Shown here piece after piece: positions 26,788-35,116 of a stretch of 51,898 nucleotides of DNA. The translations under genes were made by a program, and so were the position numbers. The notes beneath the pieces are model-generated. The model was not told the DNA's origin. It ran no database searches and was given only the letters and a program-made list of their open reading frames with translations. Every line of letters begins with the position of its first letter. Position 1 is the first letter of the stretch. Source of the stretch: Nitrosomonas sp. (lineage in GTDB: Bacteria > Pseudomonadota > Gammaproteobacteria > Burkholderiales > Nitrosomonadaceae); contig JAMXAG010000019.1 of assembly GCA_024281675.1 (NCBI GenBank), positions 1 through 51,898 on the forward strand, read 5' to 3'.

Positions 26788-27363
26788 GTGAAAAAAGGTT
26801 TTAATTTTAAGCTGAATTTGGCAGCAACAGCTGTACTGATGACAACCGGTGTTGCCAACGCCGGTGTTGCGAATGTAAATGGTACTGGGACAGAATCCAA
26901 TCCTTATAATATGGGCATTATTGGAACATCGCCCAGTATATTAGCAGTTACGTTAAATGGAACGCCCGGTTCATCATTTTCAGAATATGTCAATTTCACC
27001 ATACCCGCATTATCAATCACAACCAATCCCGTAAATACCTATGCGCTAAATTTAGGCGGTTTTAATTTACTGGGAATAGCGGGGCTAACCATTGATGTCT
27101 GGAATGATAGTCATTTAAATGGAAGCACTTTGTATTCAACATTTTCTGGCAAAAATGCTACTAATTTTATTGGTAATCTTGAGGCCGGGCAATATTACTT
27201 GGATATCAGTGGATATTTAGGAAATTCAGCATCGTCGGGGCAATATTCAGTCGCTTTGCAAACATTACCCATACAAGAGCCGGAAAATTACGCGATGTTA
27301 TTGGCAGGTTTAGGGCTTGTAGGTCTCTCTGCACGCCGTCGCAAAAAAATAAGAAAGTTTTAG
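26788..27363 (+). CDS. PEP-CTERM sorting-domain protein
   Basis: 191 residues: signal peptide (MKKGFNFKLNLAATAVLMTT, cleavage near ANA-G about 26), a beta-rich middle rich in Asn, Gly and Ser, and a carboxyl sorting signal EPENYAMLLAGLGLVGLSAR followed by RRRKK. The canonical Pro-Glu-Pro is replaced by PEN, a common variant. Such proteins are processed by exosortase (EpsH/XrtA) and exported in species that make extracellular polysaccharide; no exosortase is in this window. The start codon is GTG. Confidence 0.88.
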   Translation: MKKGFNFKLNLAATAVLMTTGVANAGVANVNGTGTESNPYNMGIIGTSPSILAVTLNGTPGSSFSEYVNFTIPALSITTNPVNTYALNLGGFNLLGIAGLTIDVWNDSHLNGSTLYSTFSGKNATNFIGNLEAGQYYLDISGYLGNSASSGQYSVALQTLPIQEPENYAMLLAGLGLVGLSARRRKKIRKF

Positions 27364-27403
27364 AAAGTTTTTGACAATAATAATAATAATGTAATGTTGT
27401 TTT

Positions 27404-27456
27404 ATAAGCCACGGCGTTATAACAATAACAATAGACGACGTGGCTTATTATTTTTT
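27404..27456 (+). terminator. Rho-independent terminator after the PEP-CTERM gene
   Basis: Stem ATAAGCCACG / CGTGGCTTAT (27404-27413, 27439-27448) followed by ATTATTTTTT. The loop is large (25 bases). It lies between convergent genes and, less strongly, could also serve lgt. A short AATAATAATAATAAT tract precedes it at about 27376-27390. Confidence 0.75.
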
Positions 27457-27484
27457 GGGGGTTTTAGTCTTTGTTTTTTGCTTC

Positions 27485-28282
27485 TTAAAATCTGTTTTGG
27501 GTTTTGGGATTGTTTGCCCAAATCAGAAGTATTATTCCCGTTAGAACCATAGGAATCGATAGCCATTGCCCCATGGTGATCCCTAACGTCGAAATACCCA
27601 TAAACCCATCTTCCGGTTCACGGAAAAATTCAGTAAAGCAGCGGAATGCACCATACCCTATCATGAACATACCGGATACAGCGCCGGTTGGTCGCGGTTT
27701 GGCCGAGTAAACCCAAAGTAATATAAAAAGAACGATCCCTTCCAACGCAAATTGATAGAGCTGCGATGGATGCCGCGGCAACTCATCAATATACGGAAAA
27801 ACCATTCCCCACGGAACATCGGTTGTTCTGCCCCATAATTCTGCATTGATAAAGTTACCGATACGTCCTGCACCTAATCCCAAAGGAACCAGTGGCGCAA
27901 TGAAATCCATTACTTGTAACCAAGCCAGTTGATATTTACGAGCAAGTAAAGCCATTGCCGCAAAAACACCGAGGAGCCCGCCGTGGAAGGACATGCCGCC
28001 TTCCCAAATAGCAAAAATACCTAAGGGATGTTCTAAATAATAACCGAATTGATAGAACAATACATGGCCCAAACGTCCACCGATGATTACTCCCAACATC
28101 CCGTAAAATAAGGCATCATCCAACATTTCCTGGGTAAATACAGGATTCTGACTGTGTTTGATTCGATAGCGCCCGAGCACAATGAATAATACAAAGCCAG
28201 TGAGATACATCAATCCATACCAATGGATGGACACAGGGCCGATCGAAATGGCAACCGGATCAATTTGCGGATGAACGAGCAT
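27485..28282 (-). CDS. lgt: Prolipoprotein diacylglyceryl transferase
   Basis: 265 residues, seven membrane helices. Lgt landmarks: [33 protein letters not shown] (essential His), and the signature [19 protein letters not shown]. It transfers diacylglycerol from phosphatidylglycerol to the lipobox cysteine of prolipoproteins. Divergent from ilvD across 107 bases. Confidence 0.97.
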   Translation of the reverse strand: MLVHPQIDPVAISIGPVSIHWYGLMYLTGFVLFIVLGRYRIKHSQNPVFTQEMLDDALFYGMLGVIIGGRLGHVLFYQFGYYLEHPLGIFAIWEGGMSFHGGLLGVFAAMALLARKYQLAWLQVMDFIAPLVPLGLGAGRIGNFINAELWGRTTDVPWGMVFPYIDELPRHPSQLYQFALEGIVLFILLWVYSAKPRPTGAVSGMFMIGYGAFRCFTEFFREPEDGFMGISTLGITMGQWLSIPMVLTGIILLIWANNPKTQNRF

Positions 28283-28389
28283 AGTTTTTATCCTAATTAC
28301 GGTAAAATACGGCTCATTATACCAAGTGCACCGATGTGTTCTTTGTCATAAACCGCAATTTATCTTTAAAAATATTTTCAGGAGTCAGT

Positions 28390-30063
28390 ATGTCAGATAA
28401 CAAGCGCAGCCAAGCCATTACCCAAGGTGCCTCCCGTGCACCCAATCGCGCAATGTTGCGAGCGGTTGGCTTTGGTGACGGGGATTTTAACAAACCCATC
28501 GTTGGTGTCGCCAACGGCTATTCCACCATTACCCCGTGCAACAAAGGGTTGAATGATTTGTCATTGCGGGCCGAATCAGCTTTGCGCAAAGCGGATGCGA
28601 TGCCACAGATGTTTGGCACGATTACGGTATCCGATGGTATTTCGATGGGTACCGAAGGCATGAAATATTCACTGGTTTCGCGTGAAGTCATTGCTGATTC
28701 GATTGAAACGTGCATTCAGGCAGAAAGCATGGATGGCGTGATTGCGATTGGTGGGTGTGATAAAAATATGCCAGGTGCGATGATTGCGATGGCACGGATG
28801 AATGTACCGGCGATTTTTGTCTACGGTGGTACGATCAAACCCGGGCACTATAAAGGGCAAGATTTGACCATCGTCAGCGCGTTTGAAGCGGTGGGTCAGC
28901 ATAGCGCCCGGAAAATCGATGATGCGGAATTGCTGCAAGTCGAGCGGCATGCTTGTCCCGGCGCCGGCTCTTGTGGGGGTATGTTTACCGCCAATACGAT
29001 GTCGTCTGCTTTTGAAGCGATGGGCATGAGCTTGCCTTATTCTTCAACCATGTCGGCTGAAGATGATGAGAAACTGACCAGCGCGGGTCAATCGGCTGAG
29101 GTCTTGGTAAATGCCATCAAAAAACAAATTTTGCCACGCGATATCATTACGCGAAAATCCATTGAAAACGCCATTGCAGTCATCATGGCGGTGGGTGGAT
29201 CGACCAATGCCGTGCTGCATTTTCTCGCAATTGCACATGCTGCAGAGGTTCCATTGTGCATTGATGATTTCGAGACTATTCGCGCAAAGGTACCGGTATT
29301 GTGCGATTTGAAGCCTTCAGGTCGTTATGTGACAGCAGATTTGCACCAAGCAGGCGGCATTCCGCAAGTCATGAAAATGCTGTTAGTGCACGGATTACTG
29401 CATGAAGAGTGCATGACGATCAGTGGACAAACGATTGCGGAAGTACTCAAAGATATTCCGGATTCACCACGGGCTGATCAGAACATCATTCGCCAGTGGA
29501 ACAATCCCATGTATGCACAGGGGCATTTGGCGATTTTGAAAGGTAATTTGTCAACCGAAGGTTGCGTCGCCAAAATTTCCGGCATCAAAAACCCTAAAAT
29601 CACTGGCCCAGCCCGCGTATTCGAATCCGAAGAAACCTGTATGCAGGCGATCTTGGCGCGAAAAATTCAACCGGGTGATGTTGTGGTGATTCGTTACGAA
29701 GGGCCGAAAGGTGGCCCTGGTATGCGGGAAATGTTATCGCCAACTTCCGCTTTGATCGGTGAAGGTTTAGGTGATTCGGTTGGATTGATTACCGATGGAC
29801 GCTTCTCGGGAGGCACGTATGGCATGGTGGTTGGGCATGTCGCGCCGGAGGCCTATGTCGGTGGCAATATTGCCTTGGTGCAAGAGGGGGATTCAATCAC
29901 CATTGACGCAGAACAACGGTTGTTGCAATTGAATATTTCCGATGCCGAATTGGAGAAACGCCGTGCCGGTTGGAAAGCGCCGGAACCGCGTTATCACCGT
30001 GGTGTTTTGGCCAAATACGCCCAATTGGTATCGAGTGCCAGCGTGGGGGCGATTACTGATTAG
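28390..30063 (+). CDS. ilvD: Dihydroxy-acid dehydratase
   Basis: 557 residues from the ATG at 28390, which has a CAGGAGT ribosome site; a frame 18 codons longer has no such support. Iron-sulfur cysteines are visible in [15 protein letters not shown] and [16 protein letters not shown], and [19 protein letters not shown] is the conserved carboxyl motif. It dehydrates dihydroxyisovalerate and its methyl homologue in valine, isoleucine and leucine synthesis. The length suits the shorter (about 557-570 aa) subclass. Confidence 0.97.
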   Translation: MSDNKRSQAITQGASRAPNRAMLRAVGFGDGDFNKPIVGVANGYSTITPCNKGLNDLSLRAESALRKADAMPQMFGTITVSDGISMGTEGMKYSLVSREVIADSIETCIQAESMDGVIAIGGCDKNMPGAMIAMARMNVPAIFVYGGTIKPGHYKGQDLTIVSAFEAVGQHSARKIDDAELLQVERHACPGAGSCGGMFTANTMSSAFEAMGMSLPYSSTMSAEDDEKLTSAGQSAEVLVNAIKKQILPRDIITRKSIENAIAVIMAVGGSTNAVLHFLAIAHAAEVPLCIDDFETIRAKVPVLCDLKPSGRYVTADLHQAGGIPQVMKMLLVHGLLHEECMTISGQTIAEVLKDIPDSPRADQNIIRQWNNPMYAQGHLAILKGNLSTEGCVAKISGIKNPKITGPARVFESEETCMQAILARKIQPGDVVVIRYEGPKGGPGMREMLSPTSALIGEGLGDSVGLITDGRFSGGTYGMVVGHVAPEAYVGGNIALVQEGDSITIDAEQRLLQLNISDAELEKRRAGWKAPEPRYHRGVLAKYAQLVSSASVGAITD

Positions 30064-30134
30064 CTGTATTGTTACTTGGCATCCAACAACTTCCATTACT
30101 CCGATTGGAAGTATAGGGGGAAATACTTAATCAA

Positions 30135-30670
30135 GGGGCTGTAGTAGATTAGCTTAGATGTTAGGCTAATCAAATGAAGATAAGTCATTGTAGATTATTG
30201 AAGAAAATACAGTTAAGGTTACTAAAGCTTTTTGTACTGGAAGTTACAGCGAGATCAGCAGCAGATATATTGGGGATTCAGCCTAATGGTGCAGCGCTGT
30301 TTTATCGCAAAATACGGGAAGTTACTGCGTACCATCTGGAACAAGAATCTCATGAAATCTTTGATGATGTAGTTGAATTGGGTGAAAGCTATTTTGGTGG
30401 TGTTCGTAAAGGTAAACGTGGTCGCGGTGCTGCAGGTAAAGTTGCTGTATTTGGCATATTGAAGCGAGGCGGCAAAGTCTACACCAAGGTTGTAGGAGAT
30501 ACGAAGTCGGAAACGTTAATGCCTTTGATAACGAGAAAAATCGCGCCAGACAGCATAGTTTATACAGACTGTTATCGTAGTTACAATGCACTTGATGTGA
30601 GCCACTTCTATCATGAACGAATCAATCACTCTACGCTATTTGCGCAGGGTAAGAATCACATTAATGTATT
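30135..30670 (+). mobile_element. IS1016-type (IS1595 family) element, truncated at its right side
   Basis: A terminal repeat begins at 30135 with GGGGCTGTAGTAGATTAGC, like IS1016/ISPna2 ends. The transposase frame then runs until about 30670, where it meets the IS200-like element. The right part of the transposase (expected after KNHIN) and the right terminal repeat are not found after 31200, so the copy has lost its 3' third and cannot move by itself. Confidence 0.75.
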
Positions 30671-30710
30671 GAACGCTCCTGCCCCAAGGGGCGAGGTATC
30701 AGAGCTGTGA
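30174..30710 (+). pseudogene. Truncated IS1595-family DDE transposase
   Basis: 178 residues, of which about 165 are transposase. It begins directly at the LFVLEVTARSAADILGI helix-turn-helix and keeps the ISXO2-like DDE core: VELGESYFGGVRKGKRGRGA, KVAVFGILKRGG, and the second Asp in IVYTDCYRSYNAL. The frame then passes KNHIN and continues VLNAPAPRGEVSEL, which is encoded by the IS200 end, so the last catalytic residue and the ENFW block are missing. Inactive by this reasoning. Confidence 0.8.
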
Positions 30711-31200
30711 GATGTGGAAAGTTAGAAGAGTGCAAGCTGCCTATCTTCGTGTAGTTTTTGATACTCCTTCCCTTGCCCCTTAACATAGTTCCTTATCGTG
30801 TGTTCGTCGCCATGACGACCGACAGTACTCGCAAAATAGCCATCACTCCAAAACTCACCGCCCCAGAGTTGTTTTTTGACATGAAGACACAAGCGAAATA
30901 TCTCACTTGCTGTGATACTCTTAATCAGTGTTACCAGTTTTGTTACACTATATGAAGGAACACTTTGCACTAAAAAATGAACATGATCTTCATCTGTTCC
31001 AATCTCCAGAAATTTCAACTGGTAACGCTTCTCCAGCTCAAGACACACATCTCGCAGTGTCTTATCTACAGCCTCATCGAACACAGCACGACGATATTTC
31101 GCTGGAAATACCAGGTGATAAAGCAATGTTGTTACGTTATGACGCTTATGTAAATATTCGCTCACGCGAATATTTTACGCCCCAAGGGGCGAGGAATTAA
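30676..31200 (-). mobile_element. IS200/IS605-family element (tnpA only)
   Basis: About 0.52 kb with no long terminal inverted repeats. Instead the same short hairpin GCCCCAAGGGGC followed by GAGG occurs at both ends (30681-30692 and 31179-31190), as expected for the subterminal structures recognised by the HUH transposase. Exact cleavage points are not visible from sequence alone. It sits inside the IS1016-type remnant. Confidence 0.8.
30722..31165 (-). CDS. tnpA: IS200/IS605 family transposase TnpA
   Basis: 147 residues, Y1 HUH transposase. The metal-binding HUH motif is DHVHFLVQ (about 62) and the nucleophilic tyrosine is in TIRNYVKGQG (about 127). The motif YHLVFPAKYRRAVF at the start is standard. 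Full length, so probably active. The start is GTG and lies exactly in the 4-base loop of a 10-bp hairpin (31152-31175), which would hide the ribosome site; IS200 is known to limit its transposase in a similar way. Confidence 0.92.
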   Translation of the reverse strand: MSEYLHKRHNVTTLLYHLVFPAKYRRAVFDEAVDKTLRDVCLELEKRYQLKFLEIGTDEDHVHFLVQSVPSYSVTKLVTLIKSITASEIFRLCLHVKKQLWGGEFWSDGYFASTVGRHGDEHTIRNYVKGQGKEYQKLHEDRQLALF

Positions 31201-31523
31201 ACCCGCTAGAGATTAAATATAAAAATCTGTGGGCATTATAAATTACTAGGTAGTGCAGCCAGATCTGATATATGGAACAAAGATCCAATATATTGGAGAT
31301 AAGGAAGATAAAAAAGAATGAACAGATGAAAGAATAACTTTGAAGAAAATTTGAAACAATGATTAACAAATCACCATTGTCGAATATGCTATTTTAGAAT
31401 GATTCGATTGGTTTTATCATCGCCGGGTACTAGGTATTAGAGCACGCTCTAAATAATATACTTCAAGGCAATAGCCACCCGGATTTCTGGATATCGAATT
31501 AATATATAAGGAAGGATAAGACT
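31200..31523. other. Intergenic stretch after the IS200 element
   Basis: AT-rich with no supported gene. It contains a perfect 7-2-7 palindrome (31437-31452) and a probable ribosome site (AAGGAAGG, 31510-31517) for the gene at 31524. The continuation of the IS1016-type transposase was looked for and is not here. Confidence 0.5.
31437..31452. repeat. Perfect palindrome TTAGAGC-AC-GCTCTAA
   Basis: Arms of 7 bases with a 2-base spacer. Together with its left flank (CTAGGTATTAG) it resembles an imperfect palindrome at about 18299-18326. It lies 72-87 bases upstream of the frameshifted gene at 31524, so it may be an operator or a dispersed small repeat. Confidence 0.5.
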
Positions 31524-32246
31524 ATGGTATTACCTGATCTGTTTACACATTTATCCGATTATATTACCGCCGCTGCCGCACTTGGTACTGCGGCTTATGC
31601 CCTGGTTGATGGCAGCAAGGCCTTGGGGGGAGGGGTCTCGAACTGCGGATTTCGTCATATCAGAAACGTAGTGAAGAGGTTTTTTTCCAGAAGGAGGTGT
31701 CGAGAAGAAAGATTTGGATAATCCACTTCAGTTGAGTGAGGTGCTGGACACCCTACGTGCCAACTGGCTGAACGGCACCGCTTTGGCTGATCAAAAGGCT
31801 ATTGCCAAATCCCTTATCAAACTACGTTTGAATATCGTCAACGCGCCGGAACTTGCCAAGGCGACCGAGGTGGATAAGGAAAAGCTCGCTGTTATCGCCG
31901 CAAAAATAGCGTCTGGAGGGACGCTCACCCAAAACGAAAACGACGTGTTTGGCCGCTTTGATCTAATGTTGACCGCCATCCTCGATAAAGGCTATCAGCG
32001 AGCCGACCAGTCTTATCGAAACAGCGCCAAGGCATGGTCGATTTTCGTATCGGTTGTGCTTGCTCTCGTTGTTGCAATGTTTGTCTATGGGGAATCCTTA
32101 TCCTTCAACAAAAATATCGATTTCAACATCATCGGTGGAGCTATTCTGCTGGGGCTAGCGGCCACGCCGATAGCGCCAATCGCCAAGCACCTAACCAGCG
32201 CGCCCTTGCGGCGGGGGTAAAGGCTGTGCAAGTGTTGCGAAAATAG
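31524..32246 (+). pseudogene. Two-helix membrane protein gene broken by two apparent frameshifts
   Basis: Three overlapping reading frames look like one gene of about 240 codons. Frame A (31524-31721) starts MVLPDLFTHLSDYITAAAAL and goes out of frame in a run of seven T (31680-31686). Removing one T joins it smoothly as RFFPEGGVEKKDLDNPLQLS to frame B (ending 32220), which holds the helical DUF-like part and two membrane helices (about FVSVVLALVVAMFVYG and IIGGAILLGLAATPIAPIA). Near 32196 a GCGCGC tract gives a second shift; correcting it yields LAAGVKAVQVLRK ending at 32246, right before the hydrolase. Family unknown. Sequencing error at the T-run cannot be excluded. Confidence 0.6.
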
Positions 32247-32256
32247 GGTGACAACG

Positions 32257-33114
32257 ATGACATGGTTCCTTGATCTACGTGCGGACAGCGCCGGTGGAAA
32301 TCCCGCCGGCTATGTAACAATAAGACAGAACGCCAATGATTGCTTCAACGTTAACGATCTGCTCAAAGAAGTACGTGGGCGGGATGTGCTATTCGGCACT
32401 CACGGCTTCAATGTGAACCGCGAAGAAGGCATTGCTGATTTGTCTGCATGGGCAAATCTGCTGGAACTGGGTGACAATACTTTATTTATCGGGGTGCTTT
32501 GGCCCGGCGATTCCCGCTGGGCGCCGGTGGTGGACTACCCCTTCGAAGGAGACGAGGCAATTACGAGCGGTCGCTTACTGGCTCCATTCCTCGATAAGCA
32601 TTTCACCGAGGCGGTCAGTTTATCTTTTGCTTCTCATAGTCTGGGTGCCCGAATGATTTTGGAAGCAATTCGCCAGATGAGCCGTTCGGTGAGAGTGAGA
32701 CGGCTGATTATGATGGCCGGGGCGATAGATGACAATTGCTTGATTGAAGAGTATAGCGATGCAGCGAAAAAGGTAGATGAAATCTCCGTGCTGGCTTCCC
32801 ACGAAGATGTTGTTCTGAAACTCGCCTTCCCCATCGGCAACCTTCTAGCCGGAATCATCAGCAGAGGGCATCCCTATTGGCAGGGTGCCTTGGGTCAGGA
32901 TGGGCCGGACAGTCCTTATCCCGAAAATATTCGCTCGGGCTGGCAAAAAATACCGGATGGGTGGGAATACGGTCACGGTGATTATCTCGGCGGTACGCTG
33001 CCAGCGATGCCTCCTCCTGTAAGCGTGCCGAAGGAAGGTAGTCCATCACCATCACGTAGTTTGTACCCCGCTTGGTCGGCGGGGTTTGTCTCCACTCGTT
33101 TCCAGAGAGCATAG
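32257..33114 (+). CDS. Alpha/beta hydrolase (DUF900-like serine hydrolase)
   Basis: 285 residues from the ATG at 32257 (preceded by AGGGTG); a GTG three codons upstream is the alternative. Oxyanion-side motif VLFGTHGFNV (about 48), nucleophile elbow SFASHSLGARM (serine about 129) and a late YGHGDYL that may give the catalytic His. No signal peptide. Substrate unknown; lipid or ester hydrolysis is possible. It begins within a few bases of the corrected end of the membrane-protein gene, so the two look like one operon. The last 20 codons run through a terminator-like hairpin (33065), suggesting the original stop was lost or that the end is not native. Confidence 0.7.
   Translation: MTWFLDLRADSAGGNPAGYVTIRQNANDCFNVNDLLKEVRGRDVLFGTHGFNVNREEGIADLSAWANLLELGDNTLFIGVLWPGDSRWAPVVDYPFEGDEAITSGRLLAPFLDKHFTEAVSLSFASHSLGARMILEAIRQMSRSVRVRRLIMMAGAIDDNCLIEEYSDAAKKVDEISVLASHEDVVLKLAFPIGNLLAGIISRGHPYWQGALGQDGPDSPYPENIRSGWQKIPDGWEYGHGDYLGGTLPAMPPPVSVPKEGSPSPSRSLYPAWSAGFVSTRFQRA
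33065..33085. terminator. Terminator-like hairpin in the end of the hydrolase frame
   Basis: Stem ACCCCGC / GCGGGGT (33065-33071, 33079-33085), loop of 7 bases, then TTTGTCT. Its position inside the last codons of the hydrolase frame is unusual. Confidence 0.55.
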
Positions 33115-33123
33115 ACACTTAGC

Positions 33124-34056
33124 GAGACCTTTGCACGGTCAAAAGCAGATTTAGGTACACGAGATGATATAATTTATTCTTGAATCATGGTGTTGAACCA
33201 ATCCAATGAGTTTCTCTGAATATGATGTAACCCGCCGAACCCGAAAAGGGAATTTCTTGAAGCAAATCGATGAATTGATAGACTGGGACTCGATAGAGAA
33301 GGCGATCTCAGTTCATTATGCACCGACATCGGACGTAACAGGACGTCCTGCCTATCCTGGGTTGCTGCTTTTCAAATGCTGTTAGTAGGAATCTGGAATG
33401 GTGGTTTAAGTGATGAAGCGGTTGAAGAAATGGCTAATTCTAATTTGCACGTGATGCGATTTCTGGGATTGTCACTGGAAGATGAAGTACCGGATCATTC
33501 TGTGCTGTCGCGCTCTCGAACCCGTTTGACGATAGCCGCATGGGTGGGATGGCTTATTGGAGCAAATCAATCACCAAATTCAGCGGCTCAATGTTACTGT
33601 AGCCAATGGGTGTCACGTTGACGCCAGCATCACGCATAGCCCACGTAAGCCAAAGACCAGGACTGCCTATGAAGTAGTGAGTGATCGCGAAGAGCGTGAT
33701 GACGAAACAGACGCACAAACATCCATGCGGGTCATTGCAGTCACTCAACCTGGTGTCGATATTGAGGCGCGTTGGTTTGGTAGCAAGATCCTGCATTACT
33801 ACGGTCGAGCCAAAGCACATGCCTGGCATATCCTGCAGGCTATGGCGTATAACCTGAAAAGGTTGCCAAGATTGTATGTTGAGAGGCTTCTACCACGACA
33901 ACCACAAGCTAGTTGTGTCTTCTAACAAAGAAAGGGCGTAATAATGTCTTTATCTCTTGGTTTTTGCAAAAAATTCACCGAAATTCCCCAGAATTTCAAC
34001 ATTGAGTTGGATTTCTAAGAATCTGCAGCAGAACTGGATAGTTTTGCAAAGGTCTC
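33124..34056 (+). mobile_element. IS5-type element with internal deletion, flanked by TTAGC duplications
   Basis: Terminal inverted repeats GAGACCTTTGCA (33124-33135) and TGCAAAGGTCTC (34045-34056), each flanked by TTAGC (33119-33123 and 34057-34061), consistent with the YTAR target duplication of IS5. Length is 933 bp, less than a typical intact copy. The transposase inside is broken by frameshifts and a central deletion, so the copy is non-autonomous. Confidence 0.85.
33206..33925 (+). pseudogene. Broken IS5-family transposase
   Basis: Starts MSFSEYDVTRRTRKGNFLKQ and reads to a stop at GLLLFKCC; one missing A shifts to the next frame (MLLVGIWNGGLSDEAVEEMA...DHSVLSRSRTRL). A second shift near 33545 leads to LEQINHQIQRLNVTVANG...DIEARW, which jumps directly to FGSKILHYYGRAKAHAWHIL. 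In intact relatives, ARW-like motifs occur both before the catalytic centre and near the end, so the middle with the catalytic Asp/Glu residues has been deleted between two short similar sequences. Not functional. Confidence 0.8.
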
Positions 34057-34407
34057 TTAGCGTAGAATGTATTAATGATAGAAAGATGGAGACGAATGAG
34101 GCTGTGGATGCTGCGCTTCAGAATTTTTGCGATTTTGCGTTCGGCCTTACATTCCACATTCTTACTTATTGTTTTATCAACATCAAACCTGATGAGCTAA
34201 AACATCTCGTAATCTAGGTGGCCCCATTAGCCCAAATTGCTTTGACAACGTGCAAATGATCGTAACGTAGAGACCGTTGCATAACTGTGTTTCTAGAGTT
34301 TTCTGTGTGTGGTGCTCATAAAATGAGTCACTTAAAAATACTAAACTACCCCAAAAACCAGTTGTGCAGGGATCTCGCATATACTTTCTAAATTGGTTAC
34401 GAAATTT
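34057..34407. other. Gap with remnants between the IS5 copy and ygfX
   Basis: Short open frames here look fortuitous. The only structure seen is the MITE-like pair of inverted repeats at 34270-34376. The part at 34061-34217 could be a remnant of the sequence that the IS5 element entered. Confidence 0.4.
34270..34376. repeat. MITE-like element with imperfect terminal inverted repeats
   Basis: GAGACCGTTGCATAACTG (34270-34287) is matched at 14 of 18 positions by the reverse complement of CAGTTGTGCAGGGATCTC (34359-34376). The 107-bp unit has IS5-like GAGA-x-C ends and no gene. No clear target duplication is seen. It may be a deletion derivative of an IS5-group element distinct from the one at 33124. 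Confidence 0.5.
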
Positions 34408-34881
34408 TCAATGCTGTTGTTTTTTAGTATCACCCTGTCTATATTTCCACCGCAACCATATCCTTAATCGCCTAAATTCATTTGTTTCAATCCTGTCTGG
34501 AAGTATTACGACGCTACAAAAAGGCGATAGCAATAATGGCTTTTCAAGCTTGAAAATGAGCACAGTCAGCACGGGTGTAACGAAGGAATTCGGTTCGATC
34601 AGGCAACAGATCGATTTTTTTGAACGTGTAGTGATCGTACATTGCATCTTTTCAAACAAGTCAAAAGCGATTACTGCATTATTGTTTAAAAGCAAAGCAT
34701 CTTGTCTTAAGTAATAAACACAACTAAAAGTTATGGCGATGGTCACTAATATTTTAATGGCTATTGTTAGAACTAATAACCAAATAAGGACAGTCGCCAC
34801 ACAATGACTAACAATCAGTATTGCCGCAAGTGAATAGGAAGGTTGTAAATTAACACGGATATGATCGAATCTATTCGTCAT
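34408..34881 (-). CDS. ygfX: YgfX (CptA) family membrane protein
   Basis: 157 residues from the ATG at 34881 (MTNRFDHIRVNLQPSYSLAA); a longer frame adds 24 unlike residues. Two close membrane helices (about 18-60) and a carboxyl domain ending VVILPDRIETNEFRRLRIWLRWK, close to the YgfX signature. In E. coli YgfX is the membrane partner or toxin-like counterpart of SdhE (YgfY), which flavinylates SdhA. No sdhE lies beside it here; the neighbouring sequence is IS debris. Confidence 0.7.
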   Translation of the reverse strand: MTNRFDHIRVNLQPSYSLAAILIVSHCVATVLIWLLVLTIAIKILVTIAITFSCVYYLRQDALLLNNNAVIAFDLFEKMQCTITTRSKKSICCLIEPNSFVTPVLTVLIFKLEKPLLLSPFCSVVILPDRIETNEFRRLRIWLRWKYRQGDTKKQQH

Positions 34882-35116
34882 TGAGCGCTCCAAAAGTGAA
34901 ACATAAAATCCATACATATCACCTGCAGCTACTCTATCAAATTTTGGCGACAACCCGAATAATTCAGAAAAACCGATAAATTAAAATGGCCTTTGCTATG
35001 ATTGCAACTTTTACCATTAATCGTGTGATTCTTTCGCATATTGGCAAAAACAAATCTATCAGATCATAAATGAAAAACCGAATCAACACCTTTTAACTAA
35101 GCCAAGTAGAACACGA

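Noticed and set aside
33957-34217. 86-codon frame across the right end of the IS5 copy
   Set aside because: It spans the IS terminus and target duplication, so it is a chance fusion of two unrelated sequences.
34364-34714. 116-codon plus-strand frame opposite ygfX
   Set aside because: It is the complement of the YgfX-like gene, which has clear family motifs.
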